Shown: in pieces, positions 11,048 to 22,077 of the stretch
How the letters are laid out: every line of letters starts with the position of its first letter
How positions within the stretch are numbered: the first letter of the stretch is position 1
NCBI GenBank assembly: GCA_963971575.1
Contig: OZ020623.1
Location: 11,596,980 to 11,660,979 of the forward strand
Direction: 5' to 3'
Source: Liopterus haemorrhoidalis
Taxonomy: Eukaryota; Arthropoda; Insecta; Coleoptera; Dytiscidae
Length of the DNA stretch: 64,000 nt
The notes under the pieces: generated by a model
Seen by the model: the letters and a program-made list of their open reading frames with translations, nothing else
Databases searched by the model: none
What the model was told of the DNA's origin: nothing
Made by a program: the position numbers and the translations under genes

Positions 11048-12617
11048 GGTGTGTGAATTAATTCGGTCCATTTTTTCTTCCAGAAAAGACTTTATTTTAA
11101 AAAAACACGAAAAAATACACTATAGAAAGTATTTGCCATCGCTTGCTATTATTTTTTGCCCATCTGTCTGGCAGTTGTTGTATTCCGTGACGGAAAAACG
11201 ACTCGTCATTCGAAGCGATCCATTCATTGAGCTATTTCCCTATTTCTTCATAATTGTTTAAATACTAACCCGAAAGCCCGTGTGCCATCGATCTGAACAA
11301 GTGATAATCTGATGGAGCAAAGTCCGGTAAATACCGCGGGTGAGGTAAAACGTCCCAACCAAGGTAGCCTGCACAATCTTTCCAACATGTGGTCTAGCGT
11401 TATCATGCTGGAGGATCACTTTGTCGTGTCTCCTTGCAAATTTCAGCCGATTATTCTTCAAAGCGTTGCTGAAACGGAGTAATTGTTGTTGGTAAAGTTC
11501 GGCAGTGATAGTTTGGCTCTGCTTTAATAGCTCATGATACACTACATCCTTCTGATCCCACCATATACAGAGCATTACTTTCTTGCCTTGAATATTCCGC
11601 TTTGGTCTCGATGCGAATGGTTTTTCTGGGTCGCAAATGGATTTTCTTCGTTTGGGATTATCGAAATATATCCACTTTTCGTGTCCAGTCACAATACTAT
11701 GCAAGAAATGCTGGAGGATCACTTTGTCGTGTCTCTTTGCATATTCCGGCCTCTTATTCTTCAATGCGTTGCTTAAACGGAGCACGTTACCAACATGGTT
11801 CGGCAGTGACGGTTTGGCTCTACTTTAATAGCTCATGGCACACTACACCTTTCTGGTCCCACCATATACAGAGCATTACTTTCTTGCCGTGAATATTTCG
11901 TTTTGGTCTCGATGTCGATGGTTTCCTGGGTCGCAAATGGATTTCTTTCATTTGGGATTATCGAAATATATCCACTTTTCGTCTCCAGTCCCAATTTGAT
12001 GCTAAAAATCTTTTCTTTTTTGCCTGGAAAGCAAGATTTCAGACATGGTTTTGCGTCTCTCGATGTCTCTTTCTTTCAGTTCGTACAGTACCCATCTTCC
12101 TTCTTTGTAAATCTTTCCCATGGTTGCCAAACGCACAGAAATTGTTGATCGATCAACATTCAACAATTGCGCGAGCTCATGTTGCGATTGACACGGATCT
12201 TCATCAATTAGCGCCTGCAATTCCTGGTCCTCGGACTTATTCGGCGGACCTGGACGAGATTTGTCATCGACACTGAAATCATCACTATTTAAACGTCAAA
12301 ACCATTCTCTGCATGATTTATCGGTGGGAGCACTTTCACCACAAGCTTCTACGTGCATTCGATGAGCTTTAGTGGCTGATTTCTTCAAATGAAAACAGAA
12401 AATGAGATCTTCCCGGAAATGATCCTTTTTTGGCTCGAATTTCGACATTTTCAAATCAGATAAACACGATGTTATTGTTACAAATTCAAACGTTTATCAA
12501 CTGAATATTATTGCCATATGGCAACATTATGCATAAAGGTGGTTGCAGACATTAGAGGTTAGAAAATTACATAGTACAGCAAATGACCGCTAGATGGACC
12601 GAATTAATTGACGCACT
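11048..12617 (-). mobile_element. Irritans-like mariner with internal duplication (1,570 bp)
   Basis: Termini GGTGTGTGAATTAATTCGG and, inverted, AGTGCGTCAATTAATTCGG, with TA at 11046-11047 and 12618-12619. About 300 bp longer than a normal mariner because of an internal direct duplication (roughly 11408-11707 against 11710-12005). Same family as 25694-27741. Confidence 0.85.
11120..12448 (-). pseudogene. Irritans-like mariner transposase with duplicated catalytic segment
   Basis: Begins MSKFEPKKDHF (12448), then 'FCFHLKKSATKAH', the HTH 'CQSQHELAQLLNVDRSTI' and 'GKIYKEGRWV'. The catalytic part appears twice: 'SNALKNKRPEYAKRHDKVIL' and, further on, 'SNALKNNRLKFARRHDKVIL', the second followed by 'QHDNARPHVG' with the second catalytic Asp. 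The first catalytic region reads 'VTGHEKWIYFDNPKRRKS', so the usual Asp is His in one copy. It ends 'LPDRW...ASDGKYFL' after a frameshift. It is inactive. Confidence 0.8.
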
Positions 12618-12619
12618 TA

Positions 12620-13274
12620 ATACTTATCGTGAAAGAACTTTGTGTCTCGGTTAATTACATGCCAAACTAAACTATATCTCAAATGTCCGTCAAATTTTAA
12701 AAGTTTGAATACTACTGTATTTAAATAAGTACAAAGGGTTAAAGTTTACGTTTGGTCCAAAGGACATAAATTGTAACAGAACATAAATTAACTCTCAACC
12801 AAATATGAGATTTTAATTAAATTAAAACAAATTTAATATACATGTACTGTATTATTTGTAGTACCAACTAAAACTTTCATCTTCCACAAATATCCCTAGA
12901 ACTGTAATAAGATTTGTTGTTTATTTACATAACAATTAAATTAAAATTCATATTCTAGCATCAATAATCTTTGTGTTATGTAACAAAAGCATTGTTTTGA
13001 AAATACAGTGTTTTCCTAATGAATAAACACGTTTTTGTTTTAAGTTTGAATGTTGGTAACATGGCAAAAATAAACTGGTAGCACTGTTAGGAGAAAACTG
13101 TCAACAACTTGAGTTTATTTTATTTCTGGAGAATGCATTTTGTGATGCATGTTAGAATAATGTTCATAAATGTTTTAACTTAATTAAAACACTACCATTT
13201 TATTATTACTCTAATTTAGAGATATAATTATTGTTTTAATTTACAGTTTTCCTAGAGAGATTTCTAAGTAATGC
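12620..13274. other. Stretch without recognised gene
   Basis: AT-rich, nothing recognised. Confidence 0.4.
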
Positions 13275-13487
13275 TTACTTTAACTCTAGCACATTATATC
13301 CGATGTACACGGTTGGAGAAACCTCGTTGAGCTCTGGAAGACGACTTAAATGCGAGTTCAAATACTGTATGTACGAGTGGCGATCAAAATATTCGTGCAA
13401 TTTTTGAAATACCCGCACTACACTTGTTGGATTGATAAACTTTTTTGTTGTGATGTTGGTTAACCTATCTTTGACGACTGTCTCCAT
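13275..13487 (-). CDS. Hypothetical 70-residue ORF, possible host exon
   Basis: ORF METVVKDRLTNITTKKFINP... to VYIGYNVLELK. The composition is balanced (few of the long K/N/F/I runs seen in random AT-rich frames) and it does not resemble any transposon protein I know. Near the 3' end AAA|GTAAGC could serve as a splice donor, so it could be a first exon. There is no supporting downstream exon in view. Chance ORF remains possible. Confidence 0.3.
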   Translation of the reverse strand: METVVKDRLTNITTKKFINPTSVVRVFQKLHEYFDRHSYIQYLNSHLSRLPELNEVSPTVYIGYNVLELK

Positions 13488-13769
13488 TGGCAGCCTTATT
13501 GGATGTTTATTTTAAATTCAACAGCTAATTAAAAAAATTGTGTTTCTGTACAAGGCAACATAGCAATTTGATCTGGCAACATTTCGGAGACGGGACTTGA
13601 AGGAGCGGCAGGTGAACATGTGATACGTCTTCAGTACGAGTTTGAACTCGCTAGAGTAATTTTGTTGTCCGTAGCGACTTTTTTCGTGAAACAGTTTTTT
13701 CTAGTGCGTTTCGAGTGACATTCATTTCGAGCAACGGTGTACTATCAGGTTTTGTTTCAGACTTGGGCA

Positions 13770-14268
13770 CAGTGCAACGGAAACTTTTGCAAAACTTCAG
13801 CAGGCCTACGGAGACAGCGTTTTGTCAAGGACCCAGGTTTTTTGGTGGTTTAAGGCATTTTCAGAAGGAAGAGAGTTGATTGAAGATGAATCACGCAGCG
13901 GAAGGCCTTCATCTTCAAGAACGGATGAAAATGTCGACAGAATCCGGGATCTTGTGCGTTAAGATCGTCGGTTGGCAGTCAGAATGATCGGGGAAGAGTT
14001 GAATTTGACTCACACTACCGTTCATCAAATTTTGACCGATGAATTGGGGATGCGAAAAATCTACAATTTGAATAAACCAGTTTTTGGCCAGTAAAAACAT
14101 TCCTGTGGCTCCTCAGCCTCCTTGTTCGCCTGACTTAAGTCCTGGTGACTTTTTCCTCCCAAGATAAAAATCACCTCAAGGGACGTCATTTTGAGACACT
14201 CGAAAACTTTCAAACGTCCGTAACCGACCAGCTGAAAGCTATTCCAGTATCCGAGTTCCAGCACTGCT
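13770..14268 (+). pseudogene. Mariner-like transposase, internally deleted
   Basis: Reads 'KLQQAYGDSVLSRTQVFWWF', 'FSEGRELIEDESRSGRPSS', a stop, 'VRMIGEELNLTHTTVHQILT' and 'DELGMRKI' (HTH region). It then jumps to 'NIPVAPQPPCSPDLSPGDFF' and, after a frameshift, 'GRHFETLENFQTSVTDQLKA'. The whole block with the first catalytic Asp is deleted. It is a mariner-type nonautonomous remnant. The right edge abuts the THAP element at 14267. Confidence 0.75.
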
Positions 14269-15146
14269 AATGTTAGTTATGTCACCTAACAAAACAAAAA
14301 TCACATTTTAATTAATATTATAGCCAAATTTTTTAATTAAAATATTGTAAATTTGAAATAAGCCGACCACGGCGCGAAGGTTGCCGAGTAAATACGACTG
14401 ACTATGACGTCAAACTGCTGGGGTTTGACGTCACAGATACAGACTACAACATAATCTTTACGTGCGTATATTGTATTGTTCGAGAGTTTTGTATTTGTTT
14501 TTAAACAATTTTTCAGGCATTTATTATTAAAATGGCAGATAAAGATTTTGTTAGGGCTCAAAGTGATAGTTTACCCAACATATAACCCAACAATATATGA
14601 CAAATAATGAATGCTACAGTGCTGAAGAAATACGTGGTACAAATTTCGCATTTTCTGTTGTTTTTCGCCATCAGGTAATGATATAAATTGTTTTTTTGGA
14701 TTTCTAATTGAACTATTTGTGCACATCGGTACTAAACAATATTTTCGACTATGTTTCGAAGTACTGGGACCTGGATCTTCCATATTTTATATATTTTAAT
14801 ATAAAATTTAATTCGGTAAACATGTATAAATTGTTTTTATAGAATTAAAATTTATTTTAATTAAAATCACTCTAACTTTACATATCCTATAAAAGTTATA
14901 CAAGCAAATAAGTTCACAACAGACTGTGTAGGCTGTATTCTGTACACTGGCTACGCTTTACACAGTACACTGGGTAGGCTGTACGCAGTATACTTAGTTG
15001 GGGTATAACGTCACACTTCGTTTTCACATACATTTATGATTTTTTTAAGCCTTCAAATTAAAAAAAAATGCGAAACTGTTTTTTATGTTTATATGCAACA
15101 AGAGGAATATAATTTAAAAAATTTAAAAAATCCTGCCTATCCCCTA
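14267..15146 (-). mobile_element. THAP-domain DNA transposon remnant, copy 1
   Basis: Right edge TAGGGGATAGGC (minus strand, to 15146) is shared with copy 2 at 26936-27731, and long parts of the interior match. The left end lacks its terminal repeat, so the copy is truncated at about 14267. Two TGACGTCA sites lie at 14405-14412 and 14426-14433. Confidence 0.65.
14571..14783 (-). pseudogene. THAP zinc-finger N-terminal fragment
   Basis: Starts MEDPGPSTSKHSRKYCLVPM, then CTNSSI, giving the C-x4-C start of a THAP (C2CH) finger, followed by 'FISLPDGEKQQKMRN'. In copy 2 the same domain continues to the distal C-x2-H as 'CEEHFN', but here the sequence after MRN is unrelated, so the finger is incomplete. 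THAP domains occur in P-type and Kolobok transposases; the catalytic part is absent, so the superfamily is not determined. Confidence 0.65.
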
Positions 15147-15384
15147 TTCTACTCGAATAAAAAAATAATAATAAATCAGTCCGGTTACTTAATTTACACA
15201 CCTCGTATATTGAACGATTTTTTATTTTTCACAATAAGGGATCAAAGAAAATGCATTAATTTTTGGCATGAAAAATAAAAACAAGTACTGTAAGTAGGGA
15301 AAATATTGCAAAAGTCATTTCAATTTTTTTTTGACTGTATTAACTTGGGCACCTTTTTTTTTAATTTATCAAAATAATATTAGG
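15147..15384. other. AT-rich stretch without recognised gene
   Basis: An 80-codon open frame at 15036-15278 is low in complexity and crosses the element edge, so it is not called. Confidence 0.4.
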
Positions 15385-15490
15385 TCAACGAATCACGGGA
15401 CAGGATATCACCAGTTAGCCAATCACGGGAGAGGTTGTCACCTGTCACCCAATCAAAAGACAGGATATCCCCAGTTAGTCAATCACGAGA
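15385..15490. repeat. Degenerate tandem repeat (about 31-bp unit, 3.3 copies)
   Basis: Repeated blocks of the form AATCACGGGACAGG followed by ATATCACCAGTTAG. The copies differ at several sites. Confidence 0.65.
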
Positions 15491-16310
15491 ACCTTAGGAA
15501 AAATTGACGTCACAATGTTACTGACACTACATACAGACAGACACTTGCTAATTATAATATTCCGATAACTACAAAATTCTGAAATGTGTAAAAATTCACA
15601 CTTCAAATCAATTTTTATTAATTCCCACGTGTGTCATGTCAACCCATTATGACCCACTAAATTCACGACCTATGCCCATCTCTAGTTACTGGATGATAAA
15701 TTAAATATTAAATCAGACCAATAAGGTATTCAAGATATAAATTTAGCAATAAAATTGGAACGAAATACCGAGAATTAAAAAATATCTAGAATTATAAAAC
15801 GGAAATAAAATAAAACCTTAAAATTCACATTAAAACATTAATTGTCTCGTTTCGAAATAACTTTTATTTGTAATGGGTTGTTAAAAGAGATTTTATTGTT
15901 TTTGCGAAGATTTAAAATAATTTTAACTTTATCCCAGCTATGGAGACGCAAAGATACGTGATTTAAATGTCAAATGTAGAGAGTAAACGTAATATTAAAA
16001 GATACCCACCAGGCGTGAGCAAAAAAATAATAATAATAAGGGTAAAATTTGGCTAGTATTGTCTGAATGCTAGACCAAATATCTCAAGTCGCATGAACAT
16101 TTGAAACAGCTCTATTTTATCAAATAGACCAGGTGTAAACCAGAAACCTGAAGCTGAATTTATTTAGTTTCAAGTTCAATAACTTTTTTTTAATGCGGAC
16201 ACCGTTATTTTGGAAGTTTGCCATTGCTAAAAGTACTATGTTGGAATAGTACAATATAATGAGTATTAGTAAGTATCAAAAAGATATATTGCTTCATGAG
16301 TGTATAAAAT
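15491..16310. other. Stretch without recognised gene
   Basis: No supported feature. A short segment around 15580-15600 resembles the interspersed sequence near 28870 and 47310. Confidence 0.35.
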
Positions 16311-16386
16311 TCTTTCGGACGTTTCGGAAACTGCTCAACGATGTGGTTCAGGCTTCAGCGATCACAAGAGTTTTAAACATTTCAAT

Positions 16387-17255
16387 TTATTTCGAGTTTT
16401 TATACCACGTATTGTAAGAGTGGGACCAGGTTATAGGTGTGTTGCTATTGATTGGGTGGTTGGGGTCAGCTATAAGTAGGAACGGGACCACCTGCGGAGG
16501 ATTAACGACCGGATTAAGGTTGTTTGTAACATTATTGTGTGGTAATGAGTTATTTGTTACCGGATTAGTGACCTGAGGATTAGAAAGATTGTTTTGAATA
16601 ATAGACAGCCAGAGTTGAGGAAATTCTATGCTAGCTTGGCTGACAGTATCTCCAGAGTTTTCGGTCAAAGCAGACTTTTTCAATTTTCTTTTGAACTTGT
16701 TTTCCTCATACATTAAGGGTTTAGCATCTTTCCATTGGAAATGGTGTTCATTTTCCCAAGCATGTTCGGCCAGTTTGGAACTGTAAATTTCGCCCTGCTG
16801 AACTTTATTCTTATTCTCGTTGACCCTCACATGCAAAGGTCTGCAAGTGTTTCCAATATATTGTTTCTCGTACTGGCAATGAATAGAGTAGACACAGTTT
16901 TTGTTTAGGACAGATTTGGGTTTCGTGCATGATAGGATAGATCAGTGTTTCTCAATCTTTTTTTATTGTCATTTTTACCATGTCCCACCTGAGTCTTTCT
17001 AAAATTCTGATGCCCTCCTATATACTATATATTTTATATATTCAAAAATTGAATTATTTTCTAAATGAAGCCTAATTACAACTTGTTCAGGACACAAGAT
17101 TTAGGTTTTAGGAAGAAATCACTAGGAAATGTGGGGGCGTTGGACCCACGTTGGGAAACACCGGGATAGATCTTAAAGTCGAACTCGATTTGAAGGCTAC
17201 TTGAATATTATGCTTCTTTAATATCTTACCAATTTTCTTTATAATAATAATTTCA
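16387..17255 (-). pseudogene. GIY-YIG endonuclease domain of a Penelope-like element
   Basis: Before the hAT (17255-17172): 'KKIGKILKKHNIQVAFKSSS'. After it: 'SILSCTKPKSVLNKNC' then 'VYSIHCQYEKQYIGNTCRPL' then 'HVRVNENKN', 'SSKLAEHAWENEHHFQWKDA'. These contain the GIY-equivalent (VYS), the YIG triplet, the conserved Arg (RPLHVRV) and the 'AEHAW' block of GIY-YIG nucleases fused to Penelope-like reverse transcriptases. The frame on either side of the hAT is the same after removing one duplication. The reverse transcriptase itself is not in the window. A low-complexity Asn/Pro-rich C-terminus follows. Confidence 0.75.
16943..17163. mobile_element. hAT MITE, 221 bp, perfect 8-bp TSD
   Basis: Begins CAGTGTTTCTCAA, ends (inverted) CGGTGTTTCCCAA, flanked by GGATAGAT at 16935-16942 and 17164-17171. 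No coding content. It interrupts the Penelope-like frame. Confidence 0.9.
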
Positions 17256-17342
17256 AATTATATTTTATTTTAGGTTCAGGAACCTAATTTTTTACTTGTT
17301 CGGATTTAATGAAAATCTGTAATAATAAAATTGGAGAATATA

Positions 17343-18612
17343 CCAGGTCTACAAGTATGAAATGCGGATTTTTTTCAAACTTGCCGCGCAAACCGTGTGT
17401 AGTTCAAAGTTTCAACACATATGGCGTTTTGTTAAGTTATCATTAAGTGTCAAATGCGTATAGGTTATAATTTGAAAGGTAATCATATAGTTTTGTTTTA
17501 CTGTGTTAAAAATGTCAAATTTTGTGCCAAATAAAGAGCATTCGCGGACAGTACTACTGTTTTGTTTTCATTTGAAAAAAACTGCTGCTGAATCATACCG
17601 ACTGCTTCGATAAGCTTATGGTGAATATGCTCCATCGCAAGATACGTGTGAACGATGGTTTCTGCGTTTCAAAAGTGGTGACTTTGAAACTTGATCTTAC
17701 AGACAAAGAACATGGAAAACCTCCAAAAAAATATGAAGATACAAAATTGGAAACATTGCTACAGGAAGACGATAGTCAATCACAAAAACAACTAGCAGAG
17801 CAGTTAGGCGTTAGTCAACAAGCTGTTTTCAATCACCTACGAGAGATGGGTATGATCCAGAAAGTCGGCAGATGGGTTCCACATGCATTGAATGAGAGGC
17901 AGATGGAAAAACGCAAAAACACTTGTGAAATTTTTCTTGCACGATACAAAAGAAAGTCTTTTTTGCATCGTATCATTACTGGCGATGAAAAATGGATTTA
18001 TTTTAAAAATCCCAAACGCAAAAAATCATGAGTGAACCCCGGCTCACCATCCACATCAACTGCAAGACCGAATCGCTTTGGCAAAAAGACCTTGGTGGGA
18101 CCAAAAGGGTGTGGTCTATTATGAATTGTTGAAACCTGGTGAAACAGTTAATACCCAACGCTACCAACAACAACTGATCAAATTGAACTATTCGCTGCTC
18201 ATAAAACGACCAGAATACAAAAGAAGACAGCACAAGGTAATCTTTCTTCTCGATAACGCTCCATCACATAAGGCAAAAATGTTTGCAACACATTGGAGGC
18301 ACTCAAGTGGGAAGTGCTACCCCATGCCGCTTACTCACCAGACTTGGCCCCTTCAGATTACCACTTGTTCGCATCGATGGGTCACGCACTTGCCGAGCAG
18401 CACTTTTGTTCATATGAAAATGTGAAAGAATGGCTAGATGAATGGTTTGCGGGGAAAGGGGAAGAGTTCTACTGGCGAGGTATTCACAAATTGCCTAAAA
18501 GATGGGAAAAATGTATAACTTCTAATAGAGCATACTTTGAATAATAAACTTTTATTGTTCTTTTGAGTTTTTATTTAAAAAAAAAAAACGCATTTCGTAC
18601 TTGTAGACCTGG
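17343..18612 (+). mobile_element. Irritans-like mariner, CCAGGTC family, copy A (1,270 bp)
   Basis: Termini CCAGGTCTACAAGTATGAAA and, inverted, CCAGGTCTACAAGTACGAAA, with TA at 17341-17342 and 18613-18614. Copy B is at 34462-35735. Confidence 0.92.
17512..18544 (+). pseudogene. Irritans-like mariner transposase, degraded copy A
   Basis: Starts MSNFVPNKEHSRTVLLF. Defects include a stop in 'LR*AY' (about 17611), a short insertion near 17690, a stop after 'NPKRKKS' (about 18029) where copy B has Trp, and a deletion near 18090. Readable blocks are the HTH 'SQSQKQLAEQLGVSQQAV', 'GRWVPHALNERQMEKRK', 'ITGDEKWIYFKNPKRKKS' (first Asp), 'VIFLLDNAPSHKAK' (second Asp) and 'PHAAYSPDLAPSDYHLF' (third Asp). 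All three catalytic Asp codons survive, but in three different frames. Confidence 0.88.
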
Positions 18613-18639
18613 TATATTGTTTTTTTTTTTATTATTATT

Positions 18640-18850
18640 ATTATTTCGGCCTCATATTTGGTTTCTACACGTTTCAGATGATTATAAAACAATATCCACT
18701 ATAAAAAACAATTTTTATCTGTCTGTCTGTCCGTGTATCTGTCTGTCTGTCTGTCTGCTCGAGATTCACGCAAAAACGGCTAGACAATATATTACGAAAT
18801 TTGGTACGATGATAGAGTAAAACCAGGATTCAAATATAGACTATAAGGAA
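18640..18850. repeat. Interspersed repeat with (TCTG)n core, family 1
   Basis: Flank CTCATATTTGGTTTCTACAC then about 50 bp conserved with 19508-19560 and, inverted, near 52290-52340, leading into (TCTG)n at 18717-18757. Confidence 0.65.
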
Positions 18851-19507
18851 ATATATATAGACTAACTACATATATTTCAAAATTTTTATTCTAGGGGGTT
18901 GTTGCGGGGTTAAAACTGCTTATTTAAAACTTAAAATATCTCTTTTATTTTTGATTTAACAGAACAATATATACAACAAAAATTGTTTATAATAATAAAA
19001 TAATTCATTTTGTTCAATGAATTTTTTCAGTTAGATGAATATTTGGGGAGTTATGGGGGGCCACCCTAAAACTAAAATCTACATATATCTCCCTTATTAT
19101 TGACTTAACAACAAAATCTATATGATCAAATACTACCACGAATCTTCGCGCAGATCATGTGGAGCATCTTCTTATATCGCGCCGCCGGAACATTTATAGT
19201 TCTCACAAATTCAGTCCTAAATTAGTAAAAATGTAAAAAATAGATTTTTTTGTTTTATTTAAATGAATAGCTAAAATTCTGAACATATATCATGTTTTAA
19301 CATTTGAATTATTTAATGAACAATAGTTTATTTTTCAATTCAAACTGTTATGTGATATTATATTAAATTTTTAACAATATCTAAATTGGAAAATATTAAA
19401 TAATATCATTAAATGCTATTTTAAAATTGGCGAAATAATTTAATTGGGATTTTGTTTAAAACCATTATTCTCTTGTCTGTTTTTATACCATATACTTTTA
19501 TATTTTT
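18851..19507. other. AT-rich stretch without recognised gene
   Basis: Nothing supported. Confidence 0.4.
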
Positions 19508-19592
19508 TATGGCATCATATTTGGTTTCTATACGTTTCAGACGATTATAAAATAATATCCGCAATAAGTTTTCAGTCAGTCTGTCTGTCAAG
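19508..19592. repeat. (TCTG)n repeat, family 1, second copy
   Basis: Same leading sequence as 18640 (ATCATATTTGGTTTCTATAC), then a short (TCTG)n. Confidence 0.6.
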
Positions 19593-19607
19593 GGCACGGA
19601 AATGAGT

Positions 19608-19850
19608 TCAATTCCTGCTTATGTCAAATAATTTGTGTAAAAATATTTATACAAATTACAGGTTCTGCTTAACCGTTTGCAACCGGCTTTAAACTGTAGG
19701 TGCCTTTCTGTGTACGATAAAAAATTGACGCAATACTGACCATATTACTCCTGAATGTACATAGATTGAAAACATGGTCACGAAACCTGGAAACAGGAGG
19801 CTTTGGCTCATTTCGGGTTTTCGCGCCAATGATGATGATGATGACAAAAT
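19608..19850 (+). mobile_element. SINE-like repeat, copy 1
   Basis: Starts at 'GTTCAATTCC', which resembles a tRNA B box, shares about 230 bp with 54489-54722, and ends in a GATGATGATG tail. A 5' A-box half is missing from both copies, so the class is inferred. Confidence 0.45.
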
Positions 19851-19879
19851 TTAAACTAGAACCTTCAGGAGTCCCATCA

Positions 19880-20242
19880 CAAGTATTCTCTGCGAACCAG
19901 CTAAACCACCTCTACAATCAAGAAGAAACGAACTAATTCTATCTTACATCAATGCCATAGTAACTACCCATCTCATTCCACATTCAAACATATATTTCAA
20001 TACAATTATACAGTTAAAACCTCCAATGAACTCCATCTGAAAATTTACATTTTAACAAATATAAACCTAACTATCCCCACGATACAAAAAATATCTCCTA
20101 GTAATATTCCTCCTTGGCTTCGAAAATAAGCAAAACTTATCCTAACACTAACAGAATATCCAAAAGCTCCACTTCCCAAACCGTATATAAAGCTGTTTAT
20201 CAACAAATAAAGGAAGATTTCAGCGCAATGGATCATGTCGAG
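19880..20242 (+). pseudogene. LINE reverse transcriptase C-terminal part
   Basis: 'RTFRSPITSILCEPAKPPLQ' then 'SRRNELILSYINAI' matches the 'R-TSP...L..E..EPPL..RR' block after the RT domain of I/Jockey-type LINEs. After frameshifts it continues 'IPPWLRK*AKLILT' and 'SQTVYKAVYQQIKEDFSAMD', just upstream of where the RNase H domain should begin. It is broken at about 20243. Confidence 0.65.
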
Positions 20243-20852
20243 ATATTGTCACAATTATGGTATAATTGTGTTGTAATGTCCCAATTCCTTGAGAGGCCTT
20301 TAAGCCGTGTAGGTCAAGGTTACTGACGTACGGTCTTGGGAATTAAAGAATGTACAGAGTGTTGCGTGTTTATCAACATAAGTTTTGAACTACATTCTAA
20401 TGTGTTGATAAACATTATTCAATTGTGATGACCATGGTCTTTAATTGCTGCCAATTGGACCTGACGTCATAGTGTCCAAGTTTAACAGATAAAATGGTCT
20501 TAGGGAATAGAGTCGTGGTTAGGCATTCTTGGTAGACAAGTAATAGTCATTATTGTGAGCACGCTGCCCAAGGACCAGCCCAGCTGTTGAAGTCGCCAAC
20601 ACGAGATGTGAGTGTCGTCTACAGGACTTCTCCACTTGTTCGTCTCGTGCGGATACCTGGGGTGGTTCGACCGATCCTGGAGAAGCCGGGGCAAGAACGA
20701 GACTTACATCAGCTTCTAATGAACAACACCAGCAGCCATTTTGACCAACAATTGTATTCTGATGTAAATTAATATTACATAATAAATTTTGTAGAAAAGA
20801 TTTCGTTCTTGAATTCCGTATTGACGAAGAAGTAAAAAAAAAAAACACCTTA
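20243..20852. other. Insertion of about 610 bp, possibly a solo LTR
   Basis: Interrupts the LINE between RT and RNase H. Less AT-rich than its surroundings, with an AATAAA at about 20779 and a poly(A)-like run at 20833-20847. A TGT...ACA frame and a target duplication could not be defined, so LTR identity is only a guess. Overlapping open frames here have no recognisable domain. Confidence 0.3.
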
Positions 20853-21184
20853 TCGACGTTGTATCTACTTACACGGCCGAAGAATTTGCGCTTCTGAAGG
20901 CTATCGAGTACATTAGAACTAATAATACACAGAGAAATTTTATAGTCCATACCGATTCATTAAGTGTTATACAAAATCTACAGAAAATGTATTCGACAAG
21001 CCCAATGATAGAAGAAATTCTACAAAACATTAATAACTGTATTGTTGATAGAAAATACATCTCCATATTATGGGTACCATCCCACGTGGGCATAACAGGC
21101 AATGAAAAAGCTGATATTGCAGCCAAAGAAGCCACCAAGACCACGAAACAGATAGATATGACTATTCCAACTAGAGATTTTAAT
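20853..21184 (+). pseudogene. LINE RNase H domain
   Basis: 'LIDVVSTYTAEEFALLKAIE' then 'NFIVHTDSLSVIQNLQ' and 'ILWVPSHVGITGNEKADIAA'. The RNase HI acidic residues are present: Glu in TAEE, Asp in HTDS and Asp in EKAD, with the His of PSHVG. The frame runs on to 'IPTRDFN' at the hAT target site and resumes at 22824. Confidence 0.82.
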
Positions 21185-21737
21185 CAGTGTTGTAATAGAT
21201 ACATTTGAAAATATATCTAGATACAGATACTTGAGGGAAAATGTATCTAGATGCAGATACAGATACAAATTTTAAAAAGTATCTAGATACAGATACATTT
21301 TTTTTACAATGTATCTAGATACTTCAAGATACTTTTAAAACACCACAAAAAAAAAAGAAATAACTAGAGCAAGGAATATATTTGTTCACAATAAAAAATA
21401 AATTATGCACTATTATTACTCTTAAAATAAACACAAATAGCCTTTGAAGCTGTGTGTCAGAAATATTAACTAACTATATACCTATGTAATCTTTAAAAAA
21501 ATCACTTTTTTATTCCAATTTCAGCGGATATCTCGAACATTTTTTGTTCGCTAATAAATTACTGATTATTAATTTAGGATTAAAAAAATAAAACAATCTT
21601 TAACATCTTTATTTAATTCACATTTATAAAATTAATTCTTATTCTTAGATTAGATAATTACTTAATGGTTGTTTTACTTAACCGTTGTTAATAAAATTAT
21701 TTAATTTTTTTTTATTTATTATTTTTTTAAATTTATT

Positions 21738-22058
21738 CAGAGCTGGAAATACAATTACACTTTATTAAAATTTTATAGATAAAAATAAATTAAATAAATA
21801 AATAAATTATAAGTTTGAGAATTATGATAAAATACAAGTTCTATATATAATTAATTAAATTTTGGAAAACATCCTTTTATTTTTTTCCTTTTTTTTAATA
21901 AAAAATACAAAAAAATAAAAAATAAAAGAATGTTTTCCAAAATTGAATTAATTACATATAGAACTTGTATTTTATCATAATTCTCAAACTTATAATTTAT
22001 TTATTTAATTTATTTTTATCTATAAAATTTTAATAAAATGTAATTGTTCCAGCTCTGA
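21738..22058. repeat. Palindrome (about 145-bp arms) followed by CGAAACGTC
   Basis: Arms 21738-21884 and 21918-22058. Right after the right arm lies CTGAAAA, a 3-bp stem (GGC/GCC) and GAAACGTC (22059-22080), the same arrangement as at 8230 and 23575. Confidence 0.75.
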
Positions 22059-22077
22059 AAATGGCTTACGCCGAAAC

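Larger units (their letters stand above)
16315..17260 (-). mobile_element. Penelope-like element 3' fragment, split by a hAT
   Basis: Minus-strand coding for the linker and GIY-YIG endonuclease of a Penelope-like retroelement, followed downstream by 'CCGAAACGTCC' at about 16335. The coding frame is interrupted by a 221-bp hAT at 16943-17163 with a perfect 8-bp duplication. Confidence 0.75.
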
